The notes: generated by a model not told the origin, from the letters alone. A DNA stretch of 64,000 nt from JAGNLV01 sp964612145 (GCA_964612145.1 CAZTBP010000007.1:62001-126000); one strand, 5' to 3'; counted from the stretch's first letter, positions 43,241-51,591 are shown. Translations and numbers: made by a program.

Positions 43241-44140
43241 ATGGCGACTGATTACAGAAAATATCTCGATCCGGAAACGGTCTCCAAGCTCAAGGGGATG
43301 GAGATGCGGGCCCGCATGGTGGTGGAGGGGTTTATCGCGGGACTGCACAAGTCGCCGTATCACGGGTTTTCGGTCGAGTTCGCCGAGCACCGTCAGTACA
43401 TGCCCGGCGACAACATTCGCGATATCGACTGGAAAGTGTACGGCAAGAGCGACCGGTTCTTTATCAAGCAGTACGAGGAGGAGACCAATCTCAAGGCCTA
43501 TCTGCTGCTGGATTGCTCCGGCTCGATGCAGTATCAGTCGGGCGATCGGATTCGCAAGCTGGATTACGCACGGCTGCTGTGCGGGGCGTTGTCGTATATG
43601 ATGCTGCGTCAGCGCGACGCGGTCGGGCTGGTGACGTATGACGAGAAGATCCGCCGGTACATTCCGCCGCGGTCCAAGGCGGGACATATGCATGTGCTGT
43701 TAAACGAAATCGCCGCCCAGGAGCCATCGGATACGACCAATATCGCGGCGACGCTGCACGAGATGGCCGACCGGATCAAGCGGCGCGGGCTGGTGATTGT
43801 GATGTCGGATTTGCTGGATGAGGCCGACGAGATCATTTCGGGACTGAAGCATTTCCGGTACAACAATCATGAGGTGATTGTCTTTCATATTCTCGATCCT
43901 CGCGAGCGGGACTTTGCCTTTCCGCGCGAGGCGATTTTCAAGGATATGGAAACCGGCGAGGAGCTGACCACGCTACCGTACCAGATCAAAAAAGATTTCA
44001 AGAAAGCGGTGGGGGCGTTTTCGGAGAAGATTGCGACCGCGTGCCGCCAGGCGGCGATTGATTATCATCCGATCGACACGGCGATGCCGTTTGACAAGGC
44101 ATTGTATGCCTTTTTGAGCAAGCGGGAGCGGCTGTTTTAG
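43241..44140 (+). CDS. DUF58 protein with von Willebrand A-like domain
   Basis: A 299-residue protein typical of MoxR-linked DUF58 family members. The N-terminal region has KSPYHGFSVEFAEHRQYMPGDNIRDIDWKVYG. The vWA-like domain has the metal-site motif LLLDCSGSMQ (DxSxS). No membrane segment is visible. These proteins usually cooperate with MoxR ATPases, which suggests functional linkage to the moxR gene at 38814 despite four genes lying between. ATG 43241 has AAAGG upstream. Confidence 0.9.
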   Translation: MATDYRKYLDPETVSKLKGMEMRARMVVEGFIAGLHKSPYHGFSVEFAEHRQYMPGDNIRDIDWKVYGKSDRFFIKQYEEETNLKAYLLLDCSGSMQYQSGDRIRKLDYARLLCGALSYMMLRQRDAVGLVTYDEKIRRYIPPRSKAGHMHVLLNEIAAQEPSDTTNIAATLHEMADRIKRRGLVIVMSDLLDEADEIISGLKHFRYNNHEVIVFHILDPRERDFAFPREAIFKDMETGEELTTLPYQIKKDFKKAVGAFSEKIATACRQAAIDYHPIDTAMPFDKALYAFLSKRERLF

Positions 44141-44287
44141 GGGGGCATGGCGACCATCTCCGCGTTTCCTTTCACGAACTTTCTTCCTCAAATTCGGTTT
44201 TAGCAGTCAAAAGACGGCGGCGGTGTCGGCGTCTCCCTGACAAGCGAACGCATAAATCGTTATATACCGAACTATCAGGAGGATAGC

Positions 44288-45172
44288 GTGAAAATTGCCA
44301 TCACCACCCCAACCGGAAAAATCGGCAGCAAAACGGTCGAACTGCTTCTCAACGACGGCCACCACGACCTGATTCTGCTGGCCCGCAACTCTGACAAGCT
44401 CCGGGATGCCATCGACCGCGGCGCCGAAGTCCGAGAAGGCGACATGTTCGACCAGGAATTTGTCGTCGAGTCCACGAAAAATGTCGATACGTTGTTCTGG
44501 ATTCAGCCGGGCAATCCGAAAACCGATGACATCACCCGGGACTATCATAAATTCGGTGATATTGGCGCGGCAGCGATCAAAGCGAACAATATCCAGCGGG
44601 TGGTGCTGCTGTCCAGTATCGGCGGTCATCTTGGCAAAGGTGTGGGACCGGTCAACGGGTTCAAATATGTGGAAGAGAAATTCCGGGAGACGGCGCCGAA
44701 CCTTCGGATTTTGCGTCCGACCTATTTCATGGAGAATTTCTACGGGACACTCGACGGGATCAAGCAGGCGGGCAAAGTTTTCCTGCCGGTTTCCGGCGAG
44801 GCGAAGACCTCGATGATCGCCACCAAAGACATTGCAGACGTAGCCGCGCCGATTTTGGCGTCGCCGTTTAACGGAACGCAAGTGGTGCCGCTTCACGGGC
44901 CGCGCGACTACTCGTTTAACGAAGCGGCGAATATTATCGGCAAGGCGCTGGGGCATCCGGTGACGCACCTGCAGGTGTCAGCTCAGGATGCGCTGGAGGC
45001 GATGACCGGCATGGGGATGAGTGCTGCGATGGCCGACAATCTGATTGAGATGATGGAGTCGATCGATGAAGGGCGACTGGGTCCGGAATTTCCGAGGTCG
45101 GCAGACACGACGACCCCAACGACGCTGGAAGAATTTGCCGAGACCCAGCTGGCGCCGGCGATGATAGCCTGA
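44288..45172 (+). CDS. NmrA-like NAD(P)-binding protein
   Basis: A 294-residue protein of the atypical short-chain dehydrogenase (NmrA/HSCARG) type. The cofactor-binding motif ITTPTGKIGSKTVELLL matches the TGxxG pattern. ARNSDKL and VLLSSIGG are also typical. Such proteins sense redox state or reduce quinones. The start is GTG with AGGAGG 7 nt upstream. It precedes the flavodiiron and AhpD-like genes, suggesting a redox context. Confidence 0.85.
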   Translation: MKIAITTPTGKIGSKTVELLLNDGHHDLILLARNSDKLRDAIDRGAEVREGDMFDQEFVVESTKNVDTLFWIQPGNPKTDDITRDYHKFGDIGAAAIKANNIQRVVLLSSIGGHLGKGVGPVNGFKYVEEKFRETAPNLRILRPTYFMENFYGTLDGIKQAGKVFLPVSGEAKTSMIATKDIADVAAPILASPFNGTQVVPLHGPRDYSFNEAANIIGKALGHPVTHLQVSAQDALEAMTGMGMSAAMADNLIEMMESIDEGRLGPEFPRSADTTTPTTLEEFAETQLAPAMIA

Positions 45173-45182
45173 CCGGTCGGGC

Positions 45183-45212
45183 TTGCTATCGGTTCACCAA
45201 CTGCTATATATT
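45183..45212 (+). promoter_or_regulatory. Promoter of the flavodiiron gene
   Basis: TTGCTA (45183-45188), 18-bp spacer, TATATT (45207-45212). The transcript would start next to the ATG of a short upstream frame. Confidence 0.5.
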
Positions 45213-45218
45213 GTCGCG

Positions 45219-45254
45219 ATGAATAATTGTCACAACTACGAGGAATCTACATGA
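45219..45254 (+). CDS. Possible 11-residue leader peptide
   Basis: ATG 6 nt after the TATATT box opens an 11-codon frame, MNNCHNYEEST, whose TGA overlaps the flavodiiron ATG as ATGA. The arrangement fits a leaderless upstream frame that couples translation to the main gene, whose own GAGGA site lies inside it. The evidence is positional only. Confidence 0.3.
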   Translation: MNNCHNYEEST

Positions 45255-46438
45255 GTGCTGAAGTTGTCTCGAAAGACGTCTGGTGGGTCGGGGTTCGTGA
45301 TGAAGACCTGCGCGTTTTCGATATTATCATGAAGACCGAGCACGGTACGACTTATAACAGCTATCTCATCAAAGGTGAAAATAAGACGGCGCTGATCGAC
45401 ACGGTCAAGGCGGGGTTTACGCACGAGTTTATTGACAATATCGAAGAGATCGTTCCGCTGGACGAGATCGATATGCTGATTGTCAATCACACCGAGCCGG
45501 ATCATTCCGGGGCGATGCACGAGCTGCTTGATCGCAAGCCGGGTCTGGAAATTGTCTGTGCCACAGCGGCGTTGCCGTTCGTGAAAAACGTCCTGAACCG
45601 CGAGGCTAACATCACTACGGTGAAAAATAGCACTGAAATTGACCTTGGCGGGAAAAAGCTGATTTTCAAACTGACGCCGTACATGCATTGGCCGGATACG
45701 ATGATGGATTTTCTGGTTGAGGATAAGATACTGTTCTCGTGCGATGCCTTCGCGGCTCATATCGCCTCGGAGAGTATTTGGGCGGATGAAACCCCGGTCG
45801 ATTTCGATGCCGAGATGAAATACTACTATGATTCGATCATGCGGCCGTTTGCCATGTATATCCGAAAAAACCTGAAAAAGCTGACCGATTTTGATATCCG
45901 CCTGATTGCGCCCTCCCATGGTCCCCTGATCCGTCGCGTGGTGCCGGCGTATCTGGAAAAATACGAGGAGTGGTCATCGGATAAGTCAATCGATCGCAAC
46001 CTGGTGACGATCGTGTATGTCAGTTCGTACGGCAACACCAAGAAGATGGCTGATACGATAGCGGCGCGGCTTGAAGAAAAGGAATACGAAACGATCATGA
46101 TCAACGCCGCCGAGTTCGATCGGGAGGCGACGCGGGATATTCTGGAGGCGTCGCGGGCGGTACTGGTCGGGACGCCGACATTCGCGGCCGATGCCGTGGC
46201 GCCGGTCTGGCATGTGATCGAGTTATTTTCGACGGTGCCGATGCGTGAGAAGCGGGCGGCGGTATTTGGCTCGTACGGCTGGGGCGGCGAAGGTGTGAAA
46301 CTGGTGCACGGGCGGCTTGACGGCATGAAGATCACGACCTTTGAAGAAATTTACAAAGCGCGCCTGATTCCATCGGAGGAGGATCTTTCTGATATCTACG
46401 AGTGGACCGACAAGGTGGCGGCATTTATTGAAGAGTAG
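45251..46438 (+). CDS. Flavodiiron protein (rubredoxin:oxygen / NO oxidoreductase)
   Basis: A 395-residue cytoplasmic enzyme that reduces O2 to water or NO to N2O, protecting anaerobes. The N-terminal metallo-beta-lactamase-like domain has the diiron ligands NHTEPDHSG, MHWPDTM, LFSCDAF and PSHGPL. The C-terminal flavodoxin domain (~250-395) binds FMN through VSSYGNTKKMAD. No rubredoxin domain is fused. The ATG at 45251 has GAGGA 7 nt upstream. It is followed by the AhpD-like gene after 17 bp. Confidence 0.94.
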   Translation: MSAEVVSKDVWWVGVRDEDLRVFDIIMKTEHGTTYNSYLIKGENKTALIDTVKAGFTHEFIDNIEEIVPLDEIDMLIVNHTEPDHSGAMHELLDRKPGLEIVCATAALPFVKNVLNREANITTVKNSTEIDLGGKKLIFKLTPYMHWPDTMMDFLVEDKILFSCDAFAAHIASESIWADETPVDFDAEMKYYYDSIMRPFAMYIRKNLKKLTDFDIRLIAPSHGPLIRRVVPAYLEKYEEWSSDKSIDRNLVTIVYVSSYGNTKKMADTIAARLEEKEYETIMINAAEFDREATRDILEASRAVLVGTPTFAADAVAPVWHVIELFSTVPMREKRAAVFGSYGWGGEGVKLVHGRLDGMKITTFEEIYKARLIPSEEDLSDIYEWTDKVAAFIEE

Positions 46439-46455
46439 CGGCGCGAACGTCTGAT

Positions 46456-46992
46456 ATGGCATTCATTGATTACATCTCGTATGACGATGCTGATGATCGA
46501 TTGAAGGCGCTCTACGAACGGTACGGCGGGAAAACCAACCAGCCGGCGAACATAGTTCGCATTGCCGGGCAAAACCCAAAGGCAATGGATGCACACATGC
46601 AGTTCTACCGGTCGATCATGTTCAACCGGTCGCCGCTGTCGCGTCACCAGCGGGAAATGATCGCAGTTGTAGTATCGGCGATCAACGAGTGCCACTACTG
46701 AATTGAAAGTCACTGGGCTGCGTTGCGGTCCCTTGGAGGTGTCGCCGACTCTCTCAAAGAGCAGTTGATTGCGAACTATCAAAAGGCAGACATCAGCGAG
46801 ACGGATCGATTGATCCTTGCGTTTGCCGATAAGCTGACACGCAGTCCGGCGAAGATCGAAAGTGATGACATTCGGACGATGCGAGAGGCCGGGTTCGACG
46901 ATCAGGCACTGCATGATATCGTGCAGGTTGCGGCGTATTTTAATTATGTGAATCGGCTGGCCGACGGCCTGGGTGTTCAACTGGAGGAGTAG
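46456..46992 (+). CDS. AhpD-like peroxidase, probable selenoprotein (in-frame UGA at the second active-site Cys)
   Basis: A 178-residue carboxymuconolactone-decarboxylase/AhpD family protein (peroxidase-related enzyme) read through one in-frame TGA at 46699-46701. Around it the frame reads EMIAVVVSAINECHY-U-IESHWAALR. This is the full AhpD catalytic motif E-x11-C-x-x-C-x3-H with the second cysteine replaced by UGA. Both halves are conserved, including NYVNRLADGLGVQLEE at the end. A hairpin at 46715-46732 fits a bacterial SECIS. The role is thiol- or selenol-based peroxide reduction. The alternative is a single nonsense mutation from TGC or TGT. selA, selB and selC are not in the window. Confidence 0.78.
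46715..46732 (+). promoter_or_regulatory. Candidate bacterial SECIS hairpin
   Basis: Stem GGG-CUGC / GCGG-(U bulge)-CCC with apical loop GUU. The stem starts 13 nt after the UGA and the loop 20 nt after it. Spacing, stem length, a bulged U and a G at the first loop position match the general rules for bacterial SECIS elements. The hairpin lies in the coding sequence, as expected in bacteria. Confidence 0.6.
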
Positions 46993-46995
46993 AGG

Positions 46996-47403
46996 ATGGA
47001 CCAACCGGCGGACGGGACCCAAATTAAGTCGTTTGATCGGATCAATTTGATCGTGATGTTTGCCGGCGCCGGGCTGGGAATAGTCCATCTTCAGTTTCGC
47101 TGTATCGATTGTCCTGCGACGTTCCTTGGAATCAATCCGTTTTTTGTTTTTCCGATAGTACTTTTTCCGGTAGGGATTATGGCCGGTCGCTGGATCGAAG
47201 AGTCTTTGGCTCTTCCCCTGCTGATGGTCGGGGGGATGTTTGTTGCGGATTCGATATATACGATCATTGCGGCAATCACTGTCGGGCTGCCGGAAATGCT
47301 GGCCCTGGGAATGTTCCTGACGATAGCGGCCGATGCGGTGGCAGCGTACGCAGGTGTGGGCATCGGGTACTGGTGGCGCGGGAAGCTTGTTTCGGGAGGA
47401 TGA
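46996..47403 (+). CDS. Small membrane protein of unknown function
   Basis: A 135-residue protein with about four hydrophobic segments: residues ~13-30, ~45-64, ~70-95 and ~100-122. A CIDC pair lies between the first two. It begins 3 bp after the AhpD-like gene with GAGG adjacent, so it is co-transcribed with it. I recognise no family; a role beside the peroxidase is inference. Confidence 0.6.
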   Translation: MDQPADGTQIKSFDRINLIVMFAGAGLGIVHLQFRCIDCPATFLGINPFFVFPIVLFPVGIMAGRWIEESLALPLLMVGGMFVADSIYTIIAAITVGLPEMLALGMFLTIAADAVAAYAGVGIGYWWRGKLVSGG

Positions 47404-47475
47404 TTTCACTTTGTGAATATTGAGAGTGCTCATGTCAGCGACGTTCGGTATGGAACTGTCATGTACCTATCCTGT

Positions 47476-47506
47476 TTGACAAATACAGGCCAGACTCAAA
47501 TAGAAT
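47476..47506 (+). promoter_or_regulatory. Promoter of the LigD-domain operon
   Basis: TTGACA (47476-47481), 19-bp spacer, TAGAAT (47501-47506), then 9 nt to the ATG at 47516 with no Shine-Dalgarno between. Confidence 0.5.
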
Positions 47507-47515
47507 TACGACTCT

Positions 47516-48133
47516 ATGTCAGATAACAAGCTGAAAAAATACCGCGAGAAACGCGATTTTTCAAAGACCAAGGAGCCGAGAGACGCCGGCAAAAGCTCGG
47601 ACCACGGGCGTTCGTTCGTGATTCAGAAACATGACGCCTCGCGCCTGCACTACGATTTTCGACTTGAGATCGACGGCGTGTTGAAGTCGTGGGCGGTGCC
47701 GAAAGGACCATCGACCGATCCTGCCGACAAGCGTCTCGCGGTGGAAACGGAGGACCATCCGTTGTCGTACGGTGATTTCGAGGGTGTGATTCCGGAGGAT
47801 GAATACGGCGGCGGGACTGTCATGGTCTGGGATTGGGGAACGTACAGGAATATCAAGCAGCGCAAAGAGGGGGGCGAGATGGCTATGCAGAAGGCGTACG
47901 AGGCCGGTACTATCGAGGTTGTGCTCGACGGTGAGAAACTTAAAGGCGGATATGCGCTTCGACGGTTCCGGGTGGAGAAGGGTAAGGCGCAGTGGCTGCT
48001 GATAAAGATGAAGGATGAGCATGCGGACGCGCGCCGCAACCCGACCTCGACTGAGAACAAGTCGGTGAAGAGTGGTCGCACGCTGACGCAGATCGAGAAG
48101 GAAGAATCGGACGAGAAGGAGAACGACGACTAA
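47516..48133 (+). CDS. DNA ligase D 3'-phosphoesterase domain protein (stand-alone LigD-PE)
   Basis: A 205-residue protein equal to the PE module of LigD, a Mn-dependent enzyme that trims 3' phosphates and ribonucleotides at DNA ends. Signatures are FVIQKHDASRLHYDFRLEID, LKSWAVPKGPS, EDHPLSYGDFEGVIPEDEYGGG and TVMVWDWGTY. The C-terminal 30 residues are charged and probably disordered. Its neighbours are the ligase and polymerase modules of LigD as separate genes, in the same order as in fused enzymes. Confidence 0.93.
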   Translation: MSDNKLKKYREKRDFSKTKEPRDAGKSSDHGRSFVIQKHDASRLHYDFRLEIDGVLKSWAVPKGPSTDPADKRLAVETEDHPLSYGDFEGVIPEDEYGGGTVMVWDWGTYRNIKQRKEGGEMAMQKAYEAGTIEVVLDGEKLKGGYALRRFRVEKGKAQWLLIKMKDEHADARRNPTSTENKSVKSGRTLTQIEKEESDEKENDD

Positions 48134-48203
48134 TTTTGATGCCTTTCCTGAGACAATACGGGAAGCCATCTGCAAGAGGCGACAGCCGTCATGGACCAAA
48201 CCG

Positions 48204-49127
48204 ATGGCAGCGAAGTTGATCGATGCACGGTTCTCGCGCGAGGACTGGATCTACGAGCGAAAACTCGACGGGGAACGAGTAATCGCGTACTGCAAGTCAG
48301 GCAAAGTCACTCTGTATTCCCGCAACACAAAGAAGCTGAACAAGATCTGTCCGGAGATAGTGGAGATCCTTGAGGATCAGCCCTTGGGCAACTTCATTGT
48401 CGATGGTGAAGTGGTCGCGTTTGAGGGGTACGTAACCAGCTTTGCACGGCTGCAGAATCGGGTGAAGATCTCCTCGGTGAAAGAGGCGGGAAAGAGCAAC
48501 GTCGCGGTGTACTATTACATTTTTGATATACTTCATATTGATGGATACGATTTTTCCAAAGTCCCGCAATTGCAGCGTAAGCGGATATTGAAAAAGGCGC
48601 TGAATTGGGGCAAGCCGATTCGATACACCGCACACCGTCGAAAAAAAGGGGAGAAGTATTACAAGGAAGCGTGCAAAAAAGGCTGGGAGGGGGTTATTGC
48701 CAAGGATGGTTCCGCCAGGTACGTGCATTCGAGGTCAAGCAAATGGTTGAAGTTCAAGTGTGTTAATGGGCGGGAGCTGGTTATCGGGGGTTATACGGAT
48801 CCGCGGGGATCGCGAATCGGATTCGGCGCGCTTCTGGTTGGATATTACAGGAACGGCAAGCTGAAATACGCCGGCAAGGTCGGGACAGGTTTCGATGACG
48901 AGCTGCTGGAACGACTCAGCAAGCGAATGAAAAAGATCAGCCGGAGAAAAAGTCCGTTTGATGACACGGTTAAAGAGAAGAATGCGCACTGGGTGGAACC
49001 AAAACTGGTGGGCGAATTTGGTTTTACGGAGTGGACCTCGGGCGGAAAACTCCGGCACCGGCGATTTAAGGGGTTGAGGCAGGATAAAGACCCGAAGAAG
49101 GTGTATTGGGAGAAACCAGGAGCGTAA
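48204..49127 (+). CDS. ATP-dependent DNA ligase (stand-alone LigD ligase domain)
   Basis: A 307-residue ligase. The adenylation motif I is YERKLDGER (Lys of KxDG). Later motifs include FIVDGEVVAFEG, KGWEGVIAKDGSARY, WLKFKC and an OB-fold C-terminus with VGTGFDDELLERL. It seals nicks and ends in non-homologous end joining. ATG 48204 is the only standard start before motif I. The frame continues open upstream (KPM context), consistent with an ancestral fusion to the PE module. The polymerase module starts 5 bp after its stop. Confidence 0.93.
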   Translation: MAAKLIDARFSREDWIYERKLDGERVIAYCKSGKVTLYSRNTKKLNKICPEIVEILEDQPLGNFIVDGEVVAFEGYVTSFARLQNRVKISSVKEAGKSNVAVYYYIFDILHIDGYDFSKVPQLQRKRILKKALNWGKPIRYTAHRRKKGEKYYKEACKKGWEGVIAKDGSARYVHSRSSKWLKFKCVNGRELVIGGYTDPRGSRIGFGALLVGYYRNGKLKYAGKVGTGFDDELLERLSKRMKKISRRKSPFDDTVKEKNAHWVEPKLVGEFGFTEWTSGGKLRHRRFKGLRQDKDPKKVYWEKPGA

Positions 49128-49132
49128 CGACA

Positions 49133-50041
49133 ATGGCAGAGCACAAAATCGGCAAGTATACGATTGAAACCTCTAATGAGGATAAAGAGGTGTTTCCCGA
49201 TGCCGGACTGACCAAGGGAAACGTGATCGATTATTATGAAAAAATAGCTGGGGTCATGCTCCCGTATTTAAAAGACCGCACTGTGAGTATGCAGCGATTT
49301 CCGGACGGAATTGGCACGAAAGGGTTCTACCAGAAAAAGGCCGGCGGGTATTTCCCTGATTGGATTGATACGGTCAGTGTCAAAAAGGAGGGTGGGGCCA
49401 ACACACAGGTTGTAATCAACAAGGCCGCGACATTGGTGTATCTGGCCAACCAGGCGATGCTCACACCACACATCTGGTTGAGTCGTACGGACAAGTTGGA
49501 TCATCCGGACCGGCTGGTGTTTGATCTGGATCCGCCCGATGATGATTTTACGCCAGTTCGTGAGGCGGCGAAAAAGGTGTGTCACTTTCTGGATGATGAA
49601 CTGGGGCTCCCGGTATTTGTGCAGACGACCGGATCGAGGGGACTACATGTAGTCGTGCCGTTGGATCGGTCGGCGGGTTTTGACTCGGTGCGTGAGTTTG
49701 CGCAGGATGCAGCAAAGATACTGGCGGGCCGGCACCCTGATACACTGACGGTCGAAGTGCGCAAGAACAAGCGGCAGGGGCGGTTGTTTCTGGATACGGC
49801 GCGCAACGCTTATGCGCAAACGTTTGTCGCGCCGTATGCGCTTCGGCCGCGAGCGGGTGCTCCGGTAGCGACGCCGCTGGAGTTGGAGGAGTTGAAGGAT
49901 CCAAAGCTGCATGCGAGGAGGTTTACGGTGAAGAACATTTTTCGCAGACTGGGCGGCCGGGAGGATCCGTGGAAAGGGATGAATCGCCGGGCGGTGTCGC
50001 TGAAGAAAGCGCGCAAGAAGCTGGATGGGATAAAGTCATAA
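49133..50041 (+). CDS. LigD-type primase-polymerase (stand-alone POL domain)
   Basis: A 302-residue archaeo-eukaryotic-primase-like polymerase, the POL module of LigD, which fills gaps at broken ends. Signatures are SNEDKEVFPDAGLTKGNVIDYY, MQRFPDGIGTKGFYQKKAGGYFP in parts, and the catalytic acids VFDLDPPDDDF (DxD). TTGSRGLHVVVPL and NAYAQTFVAPYALRPR follow. The start is ATG 49133. It completes the PE-LIG-POL trio; no Ku gene is in the window. Confidence 0.93.
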   Translation: MAEHKIGKYTIETSNEDKEVFPDAGLTKGNVIDYYEKIAGVMLPYLKDRTVSMQRFPDGIGTKGFYQKKAGGYFPDWIDTVSVKKEGGANTQVVINKAATLVYLANQAMLTPHIWLSRTDKLDHPDRLVFDLDPPDDDFTPVREAAKKVCHFLDDELGLPVFVQTTGSRGLHVVVPLDRSAGFDSVREFAQDAAKILAGRHPDTLTVEVRKNKRQGRLFLDTARNAYAQTFVAPYALRPRAGAPVATPLELEELKDPKLHARRFTVKNIFRRLGGREDPWKGMNRRAVSLKKARKKLDGIKS

Positions 50042-50426
50042 AAAGTCAGTTAGTCGAATACACGAACTAATTGTGACTTCTAAGGTAAATGAGATTCGCA
50101 CTGGATCGATCGCCTGGCTGTATTAGTCAGAATGATTGGGGGAGTGTAGCTGAATGGAGGGGAATTGTCGCCTTGGGTAATTGCCTTTAAGATGGGATTA
50201 TCTTCCATTTCATCTTGGAATTTCACATGCCATGGTATTATGCCCCCACGAGAGCAATTGATTTCAGTGATTGCAATCTTTTTTGACGGTGGCCTTGTGT
50301 CCAGACAATGCGAGATTTGATTCAGACACTGAATATTTCCCCATTGCAAAAACGGGGTTGTCGCGTATAATAACTAAAGAAACGTGAACCTGCAGCACAA
50401 CCTGAAGGAGGTTGGTTCAGCCCCGA
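50042..50426. other. Gene-free region with the hflX promoter
   Basis: About 385 bp without a convincing gene; an 89-codon minus-strand frame here shows no family features. TTGCAA (50344-50349), a 16-bp spacer and TATAAT (50366-50371) form a good promoter for hflX. Confidence 0.5.
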
Positions 50427-51536
50427 GTGGCAATAGAAACAGGTAAAGCAGCAATCGAAAAAGCGGTCCTGATCGGACTGGCTCCCGATTCCCGAGCAAA
50501 AGCAGACGTTGAGGAGTCGCTCGATGAGCTAAGCGCGCTGGCTGTATCGGCCAGTGCGAAGGTTGTCGGCCGATGTATTCAGGTGCGTCGAAAACCGGAC
50601 CCGGCCACGTTCATCGGGAAAGGGCTGGTCGATGAAATCAAAGAGATGCTGGCCGAATTGGACGGGAACTGCGTCATATTCGATGATTCCCTGTCACCTG
50701 CCCAGCAGCGAAATCTCGAACAGCGCCTCGAGGCCAAGGTGATCGACCGGCCGATATTGATTCTGGACATTTTCGCCACGCGTGCCCGGACTGCCGCGGC
50801 GCGGCTTCAGGTTGAACTGGCCCAGCTGGAGTATACGCTGCCCCGGCTTACCGGAGCGTGGGTGCACTTTTCACGCCAGTACGGCGGGATCGGGTCCAAG
50901 GGACCGGGTGAAACACAGCTGGAAATTGATCGAAGGCAGGTCCGGACCAAAATCGCTCATTTGAAGCAGCGCCTGTCGAAGCTTGAGACCCAGCGGGCGA
51001 CTCAGCGCAAGTCGCGACAGGATTTGTTCAAGGTCGCACTGGTAGGGTACACCAACGCCGGTAAATCGACGCTGTTTAACCGCTTAACCAAAGCCAACGT
51101 ACGCACGGCGGACATGCTGTTTACGACCCTGGATTCGACCACGCGGGTGATGTCGGCGGGGTATCCCTGCCGAATCGTCTTTTCTGATACAGTTGGGTTC
51201 ATCAAGAAGCTTCCCCACCAGTTGGTGGAGTCGTTTAAGTCAACGCTGGAAGAGGTAGCGCTGGCTGATTTGCTTTTGCATGTGGTCGATTGTTCTGATC
51301 CGAATGTTGAGGATCATTTCGAGCAAACGCGCCGGGTGTTGGCTGAAATCGGCGCCGCAAACCTCTCTTATCTCATGATTTACAACAAGATAGACGCCAA
51401 CCCGGATTTTCTGCCGGTCAACGGACACGGAGACAAGGCGTTTGTCGTTTCTGCTCTGCAAGACCGTGGGTTAGCGGCGCTTCAAGCGGAGCTGATCGCC
51501 CGGTCATCGGCACAATTCTCCTCGATACGCAACTAA
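50427..51536 (+). CDS. hflX: GTPase HflX
   Basis: A 369-residue ribosome-associated GTPase that splits stalled 70S ribosomes. The N-terminal HflX domain has FIGKGLVDEI, FDDSLSPAQQRNLEQRL and VIDRPILILDIFATRART. The linker GGIGSKGPGETQLEIDRR is a family hallmark. The G domain has G1 VGYTNAGKSTLFNRLT, G3 FSDTVGFIKKLPHQL and G4 YNKID. A strong AGGAGG at 50406-50411 is badly placed for both candidate starts (TTG 50412, GTG 50427); I chose the GTG. Confidence 0.94.
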   Translation: MAIETGKAAIEKAVLIGLAPDSRAKADVEESLDELSALAVSASAKVVGRCIQVRRKPDPATFIGKGLVDEIKEMLAELDGNCVIFDDSLSPAQQRNLEQRLEAKVIDRPILILDIFATRARTAAARLQVELAQLEYTLPRLTGAWVHFSRQYGGIGSKGPGETQLEIDRRQVRTKIAHLKQRLSKLETQRATQRKSRQDLFKVALVGYTNAGKSTLFNRLTKANVRTADMLFTTLDSTTRVMSAGYPCRIVFSDTVGFIKKLPHQLVESFKSTLEEVALADLLLHVVDCSDPNVEDHFEQTRRVLAEIGAANLSYLMIYNKIDANPDFLPVNGHGDKAFVVSALQDRGLAALQAELIARSSAQFSSIRN

Positions 51537-51591
51537 ATACGTAAAGCCATGTTCCAATTATGCCGATACTCCCTTAGAGGAGTAGGCAACT

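Noticed and set aside
46699..46701. Two separate short AhpD-fragment genes
   Set aside because: Both parts are in the same frame and together form one complete AhpD domain; the second half has no start signal of its own.
50080..50349. An 89-codon minus-strand frame between the LigD polymerase gene and hflX
   Set aside because: No ribosome-binding site, no family features and composition unlike neighbouring genes.
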